Source of the DNA: Usnea hakonensis
Taxonomy: Eukaryota; Ascomycota; Lecanoromycetes; Lecanorales; Parmeliaceae
Length of the DNA stretch: 64,000 nt
NCBI GenBank assembly: GCA_013423325.1
Contig: BLJB01000020.1
Coordinates: 1-64,000, forward strand
Direction of reading: 5' to 3'
Each line of letters starts with the position of its first letter. Position 1 is the first letter of the stretch. The notes under the pieces were generated by a model. That model was given only the letters and a program-made list of their open reading frames with translations. It was not told the origin of the DNA and did not search any database. The translations under genes and the position numbers were made by a program. Shown in pieces: positions 11,717 to 21,509 of the stretch.

Positions 11717-12352
11717 TTAACGCTCCGATTGTTCACTGACCAGGACGCGTTTGCGGTAAAGCGTGAGGGTCGGATGCGAGGTGATCTCCAAAGACAGAGC
11801 TTGGTCAATTGGCACTGGCGATGGCGATCTGGGCGGAGTTGGAGGAGGAGCACCCATGGCAGCGCGGATATCGCCTTGGCTTCGTGCCGAATTCTTTGGT
11901 TTTTTGGTACCCAGTAGCGCCGCGTCGCCTGGTCTGCTCCCTCTCTTTCTCTTCTCGCCCTTGAGCATCTTGCCTCGAGCCGCCAAACTTAGACTATCCA
12001 GTTCAACCAAGTCGACCTTTCCTTGAGCTATGGACTCGCCGAGCTCAATACACGATTCCACTTGCTGCGTGCTCATGTTCCTTACCGCGGGCGATTTCAG
12101 CTTCGCGGTCCAAGGGGAGGGTGATTCGTCTGGGCGAAGGGAGGTTGAGTTGCCGATAATGGCGTCGAGGATGATGCGGGCAAAGCAGTGGTCTAGGTGG
12201 ACAGGCCAGGTAGGTTGGGAAGGAGCGCTCGAGCGGGCGAGATGTGGGAGGGTATGCTTGTAAATAGTTGTCCAGCGAGATGTGAGGGATTGGTGAGTGA
12301 TTGCGTGGGATCTTGCATGAGGGTCAATTGTCAGATGGATGCATTGACTCAT
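11717..12352 (-). CDS. Hypothetical protein, probably conserved in ascomycetes (211 aa)
   Basis: I do not recognise a named family. The frame reads from the first ATG at 12352 to the stop at 11717. The N-terminal half (about 1-110) looks folded, with WPVHLDHCFARIILDAIIG and ELGESIAQGKVDLVELD as its most gene-like stretches. The second half is basic and Pro/Ser-rich (KGEKRKRGSRP, APPPTPPRSPSP), suggesting a nuclear, partly disordered protein. The open frame extends upstream of 12352 without an ATG, across a promoter-like CCTTACCTTACGGAGTA stretch, so 12352 is the sensible start. An intron near the 3' end cannot be excluded. Confidence 0.6.
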   Translation of the reverse strand: MSQCIHLTIDPHARSHAITHQSLTSRWTTIYKHTLPHLARSSAPSQPTWPVHLDHCFARIILDAIIGNSTSLRPDESPSPWTAKLKSPAVRNMSTQQVESCIELGESIAQGKVDLVELDSLSLAARGKMLKGEKRKRGSRPGDAALLGTKKPKNSARSQGDIRAAMGAPPPTPPRSPSPVPIDQALSLEITSHPTLTLYRKRVLVSEQSER

Positions 12353-12380
12353 TGCCGAGTACCTTACCTTACGGAGTACT
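12353..12380. promoter_or_regulatory. CCTTACCTTAC + TACGGAGTA promoter words
   Basis: Immediately upstream of the start of the gene at 11717-12352 lie two CCTTAC words and a TACGGAGTA 9-mer (12370-12378). The pair also occurs together at 5870-5931 and 35613-35645. The role is unknown. Confidence 0.4.
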
Positions 12381-12628
12381 TTAGCAAGTTTTGGTGTACT
12401 CGTACGCGACAAATAAGTCAATGCGGCAATACGTCAAATACGTCAATACGTCAATAATACGTCAAAGTCTTGGCTCGCTCGCTAAATCCGTTAAAACCGT
12501 AAAATCAAAAGGCAATGCTAGAGCTGCAAAATGATATCTTACGATAAGTCTTTGGCTGAGCAACCAATATGATGAGTCTGACGAAACCGAGAACGCGTCG
12601 AAAGAGTAAATGGAGCTAAACGATTCCA

Positions 12629-14136
12629 TTAGAGCTCATCTCGTGGCTTTTCCTTCCCCGATCGATCAATGGGCTCTTCCCACATCCGTTTTTTGGGATT
12701 GGGAGGCTCATCCTCTCTCCTGTCTCTTAGAACGGTGCCCTGCTGTTCTCTTTCAGTGGTTGCTGTCTCCTTTGGCTGGGCGTGCTCCTCCTCCTGTCTT
12801 TGCTCAGCCATCTCCCCTCCCTCACCTGACAAGCTCTTGCCCTGCTGTTCTCCTACAATACTTACTGTGGCCTCTGGCTGTTTACGCTCCTCCTTCTGAC
12901 TCTGCTCCGCCATCTCCCCTACCTCATCCGACAAGCTCTTGCCCTCCTTCCGTAAAGGCTTCTCCGGCTGCTGCATTTTCGCGCCACGTCCACCAGCTCC
13001 AACGTTGACTGAAGGTGCCGGACTATTGGGTCTGAAAGTTGGGATCTTGCCCGTGCCGGTAGATTTCTGCGCTAAGCTTGTGGCAATGCTTTGCGAGGCT
13101 TGAGAGAGGGCACTGCTCTGGTTTTTTGCACCAACAGTGCCAGCTACTGCTGACAGGGAACCTACCAAAAGCTGCACTATCAAAAGGCTCATTCGCCACA
13201 GCAACTTGGTAGGCACATACAACAACCACCAGCCTGGTCCGTAGATGAGACGTCGAAAAACGAGCCAAGCAATAGTGGCAGCAAGGATATAAAAGGCGCT
13301 CTCAAGGTACCAAGTGTCAGACTTCTGGGAGTGTATGAGACTAGAAACGAGTGACCGGGACGACGAGAGCAGAGTGTCGAGGTTGTTATAAGATTCCGAG
13401 AGACCAGCTAGGTCTTTTGTGGAATTTTCTTGAGTATAAAATCAGCGATACTGAAGAACCAAAGTCGCTTCTTTGTACTCACCTAGAGTCTCCCGTGCAA
13501 ATTGGCTCCTTTCGAGCTCGGCTGACATCAAAGTATGGGTCCTTCTCAGCGCAGCGGTCACGTCGCTCGAAGCGTTAAGTAGGATTTCCTCTTGGGACAG
13601 CTTTTCTTGATCCTTCCTTCGACCGTAGACTGTAGTATTTGTACCTTCTTGTATACCCGCAAATAGGAGCTCTCGTTCTTTGCGCTTTGCAGCTTCTGCG
13701 TTGCGCTTTGCTTGAAGCTGAGCTTTGCGAAACTGGACACGGGCACTGTGGGCATGTGAACAACGACAAGAATCAGAGAGGTGAAATGCCAAACTGCCTA
13801 CAATTTCAAATCCTCACCCAAACGCGTAATCTGTGCTGCTAGATCTGTCCTTTGACTGTCCTTTGCACTGTCTCTCCGGCGAGTGCTCGACAGCCAGCCA
13901 GACGTATTTGTCTGATCTTCTACTTCCTGCCGCAGTAACTCGAACTCCTCCTCCTGCTCCTTCAAGGTTTGATGGATCTCTGCGCTGAGTTCCACAAGAG
14001 CGTCGCCCTCATCAGGGCTAGAAGGGCTGGCGCCAGGGTGAGCCGGGAATTTGGAGAGGCGATTGATGAGCTGCTGCGTCTGTTTTAAAGAGTCAAAAAG
14101 AGGTGTCAAACGGGCATTGAGTGCTTGGGCGGTCAT
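12629..14136 (-). CDS. sec20: ER SNARE Sec20
   Basis: Sec20 is the Qb SNARE for Golgi-to-ER retrograde vesicle fusion. I join 14136-13802, 13745-13483 and 13428-12629 (465 aa); introns are 56 and 54 bp. N-terminal helices are followed by a long amphipathic region with RKAQLQAKRNAEAAKRKERE, then the SNARE-like helix around AALRRTHTLMSAELERSQFA and STKDLAGLSESYNNL. A membrane anchor follows (WYLESAFYILAATIAWLVF and a second hydrophobic stretch after YGPGWWLLYV). The lumenal tail is long and charged, holds two copies of a ~35-residue repeat built around GEMAEQ, and ends in RDEL, an HDEL-like ER retrieval signal; yeast Sec20 ends in HDEL. It is transcribed divergently from mL53. Confidence 0.93.
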
Positions 14137-14371
14137 TTCCACGTCGAGACAAATGAGGGAAGGCAGTGAGAAAACAATGGATGAGGTTTTTGCGGGCAAC
14201 GCGGGCAATTTCCGCCTGCGTTTTATTCTCGTTACGCTCTGCTTTTCCTCGACCTTTTTTTTGCAACTCGTAGCAGAAACAGTCACACTTGAATCAGGTA
14301 TGCAGATTAAACCAAGGTCTAAACTCGCAAGCTGATGCACTCCTCAGCGACCTGGGCGTGGGTGAGTCGCG

Positions 14372-14733
14372 ATGATCACGAAGCACATCGTCGAAGTGAC
14401 TACTAGATTCAATCCATTCACAAAGCCTTCAAAGACATGTCGAGTCTTTCTCGCGCATCTACCTGCCAATGCCAGAACTACCATGAAGATCAACACCACG
14501 GTTTTAAAGCGCGATAGCACAGAGCCTACCTTCCTGGAGCTCAAATTCAGTATGGTCTTCTTACCTAGGCACATGGTTCCATCACAACGAATCTTAGCTG
14601 ATTCAACACCATTACAGGAGACGGGAAAGTAATGCAATTGAACACCGAGAAGCTGAAGATCAAAGACGTTGTGGAGGAGGTTGACCGCCATTCAAGAGCG
14701 TTGAACCGACAAGCAGATTTGACCAGCAACTGA
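14372..14733 (+). CDS. Mitochondrial large-subunit ribosomal protein mL53 (Mrpl44 type)
   Basis: This is a component of the mitochondrial ribosome large subunit. Two exons, 14372-14549 and 14618-14733, give 97 aa; the 68-bp intron runs from GTATGG to TTACAG. The protein begins MITKHIVEVTTRFNPF, contains NARTTMKINTTVL and TEPTFLELKF, and after the splice continues DGKVMQLNTEKLKIKDVVEE. This is the layout of the fungal mL53 family, whose members are about this length. The antisense 115-codon frame at 14344-14691 is a shadow of this gene. The start lies 235 bp from the Sec20 start on the other strand, so the two probably share a promoter region. Confidence 0.9.
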
Positions 14734-14920
14734 ATGGTCATGAAAGTAGAGCATTGATGTTGGACTTAGGAAGCAGTGTCTTAAGGGCATATGTATTCTC
14801 TATGATAAGCTATATGCTACGACTTTTAGGTACAGTCTGGGATCGAAAGTGCCCATGCTCCTCTACCAGCACGGCTCTACTTCCTTCTCAGATGTGACTG
14901 TATCAAGAAGAGTAGCAGGT

Positions 14921-16032
14921 TTAAACGGCAGCGCCAGAGATGAAGAACCACTTGTCATAAATGCCGTCAATGGGCTTGGGAGCCAGGTCCTCATGTCTGG
15001 GTATTTTAAGGGAGCCAGGATCAATGCGGTCTGGGGAGTGCGCGACAGTACCATTGGTCCTATGCAATGTTAGCTTCTCTGAAAATTTGTGACACTCAAA
15101 AGGTCATTGCAGCTTACAGTGAAATTCCGCCCGACTGAGTTCTGCCAGTGATCAACTTCTCCCAGGCCTCCGCGCACTCACGAATGACATCTGTGGCATA
15201 CTTCTTGTTCTTACACTCGCCTGAGAAGGCGAATTGGTTTTCCGGCTTTCCGTCTGGGATTTTATAGATACGGAACCATTCGTTCGTAGCCCTCAACAAG
15301 CCAGGTAGGTGTCGCTCGACATCTTCAATGTCATTGAGTCGAGGAGCCAATGGATCATTGACGTCAATGACAATAATCTTCCAGTCCGTCTCCTCCTCGT
15401 CGAGTAGAGCCATGACTCCGAGGACCTTGACTTGTTTGATCTGTCCCGGAGTCGCAACGAGCTCACCAATCTCGCAGACATCGAGAGGATCGTTGTCACC
15501 CTTGGCCTTGGTCTCCGGATGAAGAACATTTGGGTCTTCCCATGTCTAATTCTCGTTAATCAGTAGAGCGACGAAGGGTTTTATAGGTGCTCCTACCTGA
15601 GGAAACGCCCCGTAGTTCCAGAGGTAACCTTTGTGAGGGAAGCAATTGCGGACGTAGCGGAGCTTGCCCTTCTTGATGTCTTGTTTGATTGGGTTCAATG
15701 TCTCTTCCTTGCTAATCTGCAAGAAAAATTTGGATCGTATCAGCACCAATGCTATTGGAAATGTAGGGAATGGGTATCATTGAGTTCGTGCAGGGCTGGC
15801 TACCCACCTCCATCTTGGCATTAGTCCATCTTGGAATTTCGACAATCATGTTGAGGACAGTCTGCTGCTCATTTGCGTACAAGGGGATGTCATGAAATGG
15901 TGAGAGGGGCACTCCTTCCTTTTCCACGTAGATGCGGTGTTCGAGCGTATTGGGTGCCGCGTTCTTTCTGACGGTGTACCCGCTGGGGACATTGGCATGA
16001 TAGCTCTTCTCGCTGATTGGGAGTGAAGTCAT
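14921..16032 (-). CDS. ipp1: Inorganic pyrophosphatase (family I, Ipp1)
   Basis: It hydrolyses pyrophosphate to phosphate and pulls biosynthetic reactions forward. Exons are 16032-15808, 15716-15597, 15545-15118 and 15059-14921 (303 aa). Family motifs include YTVRK, EIPRWTNAKMEI, GYLWNYGAFPQTWEDP, the active-site signature GDNDPLDVCEIG and NEWFRIYKIPDGKPEN. The last exon is easily missed, because frame 3 runs into TAA at 15114; splicing from 15118 to 15059 gives SLTNGT... and the characteristic end DKWFFISGAAV. The ATG at 16032 has A at -3. The frame stays open upstream to another ATG at 16245, adding a basic Ser/Arg-rich, presequence-like stretch (see findings). Confidence 0.95.
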
Positions 16033-16444
16033 CTTGAGGCTTGACGGTGTCTGGGTAGAGAGATGGCTTGAGATTTGTTGAAGCCGAGAAGTTGTAAGGT
16101 CAAAGTTTCTGGCGGGGCTTAAATTTGATTTTAGGGGAGCCAGAGTGGACTTATTAGCTGTAGGGACAAGACGCAGGTTGCTAACGCTAACTCTGGAGAT
16201 TCGCTCCTTTCGGAAAACACTTTCTAACCTCCTGGAACCTAGCATGCGATTATGATTATTCTCAAATGTTGTGAATTGGACGTCGTCTATTATCGATTAG
16301 ATACTTCGGGATGAAGTAACTTCACTAGAACCCCTATAAAAAATGCGTGTACGAGTACCAAATATTGCTTGGCAATTCATATAATTGACCCAAAATCGAG
16401 AAATTGATTACTGGTCTTGAATGCTTCGATATCTTGCTAGCACC

Positions 16445-17683
16445 ATGGCTTCTACTCCTAAAAGAGTTCCCATACCCAAGAATGGCGTGGATTACCGAGG
16501 CAAGGCTGTGCTCGCACCCATGGTCCGGTCTGGCGAACTGCCCTCCCGTTTGCTTGCCCTCGAGTACGGCGCAGACTTGGTCTGGGGCCCCGAGACTATT
16601 GATAGGTCTATGATAGGAACAACCAGACGCTTCAACCCAATCACGTCCACTATCGATTTCACCCGCCTGCCGTCAAATTCCTCAAGACCACAACCTCCAG
16701 TCCAGAAAGAGAGTTTGATCTACAGACTACATCCTACACGAGAACATGGGAAATTGATATTCCAGATTGGGACCGCTTCGCCCGAAACGGCTATTGAGGC
16801 TGCAAAGCTTGTTGCCGAAGATGTGGCCGGAATAGACGTCAATGCAGGGTGCCCAAAGCCGTTTTCCACCTCAGGCGGCATGGGAGCTGCACTGCTGCAG
16901 ACGCCGGATTTGCTAGCTTCAATTCTATCAGCACTGGTGAAAGAGGTGGGCGAGGTGTATCAAATTGGTATCAGTGTGAAAATTCGCCTTTTGGAGACAG
17001 CAGAGCAAACGGAGGCACTGGTGAGAAAGCTGTGCAGGACTGGCATCACAGGACTGACAGTACACTGTCGTACTACCCCCATGAGGCCAAGAGAAAGAGC
17101 TATACGAGACCAGCTACGTATGATCGCGGATATCTGTCGGGAGCAAGGCGTGGCGTGCCTGATGAATGGGGACGTCAAGGATAAGGACGAGGCGTTGCAG
17201 TTATCGCGAGAGTATGGTGCTGATGGCGGCATGATAGCAACCGCAGCAGAGACGAATCCAAGTTGTTTCAGGACCAAACAAGAAGGCGGACTTTTGCCAT
17301 GGATCGAAGTGGTGACGGAATACATCAATATAGCGTTGGAAGTCGAGAATAAGTGGGGGAACACCAAGTTCCTACTTAGTCAAATAATGCCGGGCAAAGC
17401 TGAAGTATCTCGAAAGGTTGTTTCATGCATGAGCTACCGACAAGTTTGCGAGGTCTTGGAACTGCATGACATGGTTGACCAGGCAAGGGACGTGGACGAG
17501 AGACTGGGCTTAAATGAGCAGAAGGAGACTAAGGCTATGAGGAAGGCAAAGCATCAAAACAAAAGTGCACAAGCTGCTGGCGGGGGCATGGAAAAACAGA
17601 GATCTATTGGCAGAGAAAGCCGAATCCCTCTGTCTGAGCGAGGTGTTGGTGTCAGGCCAAAAATACCTGCAATGACGGTCTGA
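16445..17683 (+). CDS. dus2: tRNA-dihydrouridine(20) synthase Dus2 (Smm1)
   Basis: This flavoenzyme reduces uridine 20 in the tRNA D-loop. It is a single exon of 412 aa from the ATG at 16445, which sits in an ideal CACCATGG context; an ATG 24 bp upstream is in frame but poorly placed. The TIM-barrel core starts KAVLAPMVRSGELPSRLL. The catalytic Cys is in VNAGCPKPFS (about residue 136), LTVHCRTTPMRPRE carries substrate and FMN contacts, and LMNGDVKD and DGGMIATAA complete the FMN phosphate site. The C-terminal tail is Lys-rich and probably flexible. The start lies ~410 bp from the divergent pyrophosphatase gene. Confidence 0.95.
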   Translation: MASTPKRVPIPKNGVDYRGKAVLAPMVRSGELPSRLLALEYGADLVWGPETIDRSMIGTTRRFNPITSTIDFTRLPSNSSRPQPPVQKESLIYRLHPTREHGKLIFQIGTASPETAIEAAKLVAEDVAGIDVNAGCPKPFSTSGGMGAALLQTPDLLASILSALVKEVGEVYQIGISVKIRLLETAEQTEALVRKLCRTGITGLTVHCRTTPMRPRERAIRDQLRMIADICREQGVACLMNGDVKDKDEALQLSREYGADGGMIATAAETNPSCFRTKQEGGLLPWIEVVTEYINIALEVENKWGNTKFLLSQIMPGKAEVSRKVVSCMSYRQVCEVLELHDMVDQARDVDERLGLNEQKETKAMRKAKHQNKSAQAAGGGMEKQRSIGRESRIPLSERGVGVRPKIPAMTV

Positions 17684-18469
17684 ACTGCTTGCAATCAACA
17701 AACCACTAATTCTACGCACCCTCGACACAGAGATGTAGCCCGAGAGCGGATTTTCCAAAACATTGAAGAGTGGCTTGATCCTCGACTCACAACGTGCCAC
17801 AATGGACGTTCAATATCAGGATGCTCTTGCGCATGCTCGCCTCGAATCAAGCTACAGAATGTTATGAAGCCAGTCAGGGCTGCTTTGCAGTCGGTGTTGA
17901 TTTTCTCTAATGATCCCTTGGACCAAGTGGACCACAAGCCATCGCACTGGAATTGGTATCAGTCACAACAGGGGCGGAGCGATAATCGAAAATTCAGAGG
18001 ACCGTTTTCCGACTTTCATGACCTATTTTCAGTAAAGGATTTAGGTACTATCCGGGAGTCAACCAGAAGCAGGCCTTGGGTACTCGAATTCCACGTGCTT
18101 CTAAGTGGATTTTTTTTGGCGAAACGATTTCTCCACCCGTGCTCGACATCCCGCAGCCATATTTCGTGAACTACCGTTTCTTCGGGCCCTTGGAGACGTC
18201 GCAGATGAATGATAAGAGGCAGAGCTCCTTGTTCAATAAGCTTCAACTTTTACTATTGTGAACAAGCTCAGGATCAGTTTACTCAAGGTACTTGGCAAGC
18301 TCTTGGCGCTATGTCGGCGCTATGTCGGTACTATGTCGCAGATAATCCGTAGAGCGGTAACAATTCTCTTTTAAGCTGCAAATTGAGGCTGGTGCCTCGC
18401 AAGCCTCAAGCGAGTAAACCTGCAATGTTATGTGTCATAATTGTTCAAGCTGATTTGGAAATTCAATCT
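17684..18469. other. Convergent spacer with an open frame following the Dus2 stop
   Basis: This region lies between the 3' ends of dus2 and the RFC gene. In the same frame as dus2, 161 codons stay open after its TGA, up to about 18169 (ATG at 17864). I recognise no domain in it. It may be 3' UTR sequence open by chance, a separate small gene, or a readthrough extension. Confidence 0.35.
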
Positions 18470-19835
18470 TCAGGTCTCTGCCAGAAAGCCAGATACTTGC
18501 AGAGCCAGGTCCAGCACAGTCAGATGTTCGTCTGCGCCGTCAACGAGGCGCTTGTCAACGTCAGAAAATTGCATGACAATCTTATTCTTCTGCCTATTGC
18601 TCAATGCATCGTCGTAAACGATCCTTTGGTAGAGCTGGATCCAGGTTAGTAAATTCATTGAGGACGGCGAGGAAGTCTATTTGTACCTGCGTTACAACTT
18701 GCGTAGCACTCCATCCATCGGCCACCAAGTCTGTCACATGCTTGGCTACAGCTTCGTACACAGACCCTTTCGACCTTGGCTGCATGGCTTGTAGCAATCC
18801 TTCAATGACCTTTTTCGGAACAACGCCGGCAATTTCTTCGATGCTTTTGATGGTGACCACTGAATCATCAAGTCCGTCGACCTCCATAGCGTCTTCGTCC
18901 TCATCCTCGTCATCTTCAAGTATCCTCTTCTTTGAGCTTCCGTTCGACCTTGAGTGAGATGTTCTTACAGCGCCCACTAATCTTGCTGCGCTTTGGAGGA
19001 AAGTGATCGCCTTCCTAAGGTCACCTTCGCTGCACTCGATCACTTTGTCGACGACGCCATCCTCCAATTTTATATTCTCGTTTTGAGCAATATCTTCCAG
19101 ACGATTTTTTGCATTTCCTTGATCCAGCATCTTGAAACGGAACTTGCTGCACCTGCTTGCCAACGGGTCGATTATTCTTGTGACGTAGTTGCAAATCAAG
19201 CAAAACCTTGTGATCTTGCTGTACGTCTCCATTGTCCTTCTCAATGCGCTCTGAGCGTCTTGCGTCATGCTATCTGCCTCGTCAAGAATGATGATCTTGT
19301 ACGGCGGGCAAGGGTATCGATCTTTATAGTGTGGAGGGGGGTTTGAGAGCTGCATTCTCGCAAAGTCTTTGACTTTTTCCCGCACAATTGAGATACCGCG
19401 TTCGTCGGAAGCATTGAGCTCCAGCACGCGGGTCCTGAACATTTCGGGGCCGTAAAGCTCTTTTGCAAGGGCAAGAACCGTGGACGTCTTTCCTGTCCCT
19501 GGTGGGCCATAAAATAGCATATGGGGTAACTACCAACACCGGTCAGTCCGTGAAAGGTCCATTGTTTGAGGATCCCATACATTGGAAGCTTGTAATGTTC
19601 GTTGTAAAACAGTGATCGTGTGGTCCTGGGCTGTGACATCGTTCAAAGTCTTCGGACGGCTATTCGGAATTAGCAAAGCTCCTGCGAGCGCATTTGAGAT
19701 GCATCCAACATACTACTTCTCCACCCAAGGTTGCAGATTCTGGGAGTCTTTGGGGACCGCAACTTTGGATGAAGAGGCTCCATTGGTTGCGGCGACAGCA
19801 GCTGCACGCGCCTTGTTGTCGAAAAAGTTCGCCAT
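18470..19835 (-). CDS. rfc2: Replication factor C subunit (yeast Rfc2 / human RFC4 type)
   Basis: It is an AAA+ subunit of the clamp loader that opens and loads PCNA at primer ends. Exons are 19835-19714, 19659-19581, 19529-18687 and 18634-18470 (402 aa). It begins MANFFDNKARAAAV and reads WVEKYRPKTLNDV across intron 1. Walker A is GPPGTGKTS, Walker B is IILDEADSM, sensor 1 follows ICNYVTRIIDPL, and LASRCSKFRF is the SRC box. The final exon gives LYQRIVYDDALSNRQKNKI and ends FLAET. An acidic insert (EDDEDEDEDAMEVDG) after a basic patch makes it about 50 residues longer than the yeast protein. The first and last exons are short. Confidence 0.95.
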
Positions 19836-20392
19836 TGGTCCCCAAGGACACGACGCTGACAGTCTGCTAGAGTACGCAAAATTGGGGGTAGTGCAAGAAT
19901 GATTGATTCAGTTGCGGAGAACACGCGATATCTTGACGCGAGCGCGCCAAGTGCACAGCAAGCGCTGAGGCACACTTTGGAGACCCGCGTAAAGTACCTA
20001 AAGTCTAAGTACTCTGGATGTTTCCATTATGCGTTGAAGATGTCTTGCGAGTGACAAACTTTGGCAAAAGGTACTAGTTTCTTGAATACTAGAACCTACT
20101 TTTTTTATCCCACATGTCCGACGTATCTTGGAACGAGTAGGTTGTCTTCCCGTTTTGCAGTCCGTCCGTGGTACTTCGATGTATCGCGCTTGTGGATAAA
20201 ATACGGTTAGTGCGGTGCCAAATCAATCAGCATTGAACCCAAACTCCGAGAAGTCACCATGGTCTCTAACAGAGCCACCTCATAGTGTATAGACATTGTA
20301 CTTGTACATTAAAATATCCTTGCCACTCGCATAGATTCAGCTCCTCGCACAGCCTTGCTCCGAGATCAGGACCAATGTATAACGTATGAGAG
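19836..20392. other. Divergent promoter region
   Basis: 557 bp separate the starts of the RFC subunit and the DSC4-like gene. I see AAAGTACCTAAAGTCTAAGTAC-type words near 19990 and no open frame worth calling. Confidence 0.5.
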
Positions 20393-21430
20393 ATGAATGA
20401 TGCCTCCCCTTCAGCCTCAGACCACGCCCCTCATGACCTTGACAACGATATATCGAATGCGCATGCGATAGCTTCCGCCGCCACCGTGGCTGTCAATGGT
20501 GATAATGACTCTCCACAGCGGAAGGGACGGAAACAGCGAGAGCAGAAGGCGAAATTCCTAAATCACCTCATCCGAAACATTGATATCATGTTCTATTGCC
20601 AGCTCTCGATCCTTTATTATATGGAGTACGCCGACCTTAACCATCGACAACACGTACCTGACCTACATACATCCGCTAATGTGTACTACAGTCTTTCGCT
20701 CTTCAAATTCCTGCTACGTGCTTTACCTCACTGGTTTTATTTTACTCCCAAGCCTTCTATATTTCCGCCGCCGCCGTCCACACAACGTCCTTACATTGGT
20801 ATGATTTTTGGCAACAACACTATCTGCATGCTTTTACACCTAGTTTTCAGACCGCCAGCTGCCGGGGAAGCCACGAGGGGCTATCTACTCGGTGGGCTAT
20901 TGATCGATTTTGTTGGCCAGGAAAGTCCGGTCAGTCGATGGAGGTTGCTGGCTTTGGATGCATTGGTGCTAGCACTGCAAGTTCTGGTCATGGCGGTCAT
21001 GCTTGAGAAAAGGAAACTTGCCGTTGAGGGCGAAGACGTCATGGTAGAAGCAGTTGAAGAAGCGAGGCAGGATCATGATTCCGAGGAGAGAGGGATGATG
21101 AGACAGTACACTATGCAAGACGACATTGAACTTCAAGATATGCGGCAAACCTCGTCTGGTCGAACAGGAGGCGATGAAGACAGAGAGCGAGATGAATTAC
21201 TGGAATCAGAGGAAAGTGCTACGGGGCGAGATCGACACCCTCTGGATCCTTTCCTCACTGGCCAGGCAGTCATTGTAAACGTGCGTGTCATCGACACAAT
21301 CCGCTCGCAGTGGCACTTCACTGCAGATACTTCTGGTGAAGCGACTGCATCAGGCGCTGCAGCCGTCGCTGCCGTGGCAGGGAGAACGCTGAGCTATCGA
21401 CTAGGGGAAAGATTACAGCAGGCTCAGTAG
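20393..21430 (+). CDS. DUF1746 membrane protein, likely DSC E3 ligase complex subunit 4
   Basis: The likely role is in the Golgi Dsc ubiquitin ligase complex that activates the SREBP transcription factor in fungi; I base this on the DUF1746 type core. The whole frame is open, but I predict an in-frame 66-bp intron (20626-20691, GTACGC to CTACAG): removing it turns the frame into ILYYMD|LSLFKFLLRAL, which fits the family. The spliced protein is 323 aa. The core contains FLNHLIRNIDIMFY, RPYIGMIFGNNTICMLLHL, EATRGYLLGGLLIDFVGQ, and a hydrophobic helix LLALDALVLALQVLVMAVM. The tail is acidic and disordered. Family membership is fairly sure; the assignment to Dsc4 is less so. Confidence 0.75.
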   Translation: MNDASPSASDHAPHDLDNDISNAHAIASAATVAVNGDNDSPQRKGRKQREQKAKFLNHLIRNIDIMFYCQLSILYYMEYADLNHRQHVPDLHTSANVYYSLSLFKFLLRALPHWFYFTPKPSIFPPPPSTQRPYIGMIFGNNTICMLLHLVFRPPAAGEATRGYLLGGLLIDFVGQESPVSRWRLLALDALVLALQVLVMAVMLEKRKLAVEGEDVMVEAVEEARQDHDSEERGMMRQYTMQDDIELQDMRQTSSGRTGGDEDRERDELLESEESATGRDRHPLDPFLTGQAVIVNVRVIDTIRSQWHFTADTSGEATASGAAAVAAVAGRTLSYRLGERLQQAQ

Positions 21431-21509
21431 AAGTAGCCATTATTATGTCTATACGGTTAGCAATAAGCAACGCGTGCGGTGTCTTGTAAATATCATTTGG
21501 ATTCGGGTA

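Noticed and set aside
14344..14691. Minus-strand 115-codon frame as a gene
   Set aside because: It lies antisense to the mL53 gene, whose two exons give a recognisable ribosomal protein; the minus frame has no motif.
15114..15116. TAA at 15114 as the end of the pyrophosphatase
   Set aside because: The protein would lack the family end. Splicing 15118 to 15059 gives the conserved DKWFFISG tail ending at 14921.
18594..18686. Reading the RFC subunit straight through to the stop at 18594
   Set aside because: It loses the conserved LYQ...NRQKNKI end; a 52-bp intron (18635-18686) restores it.
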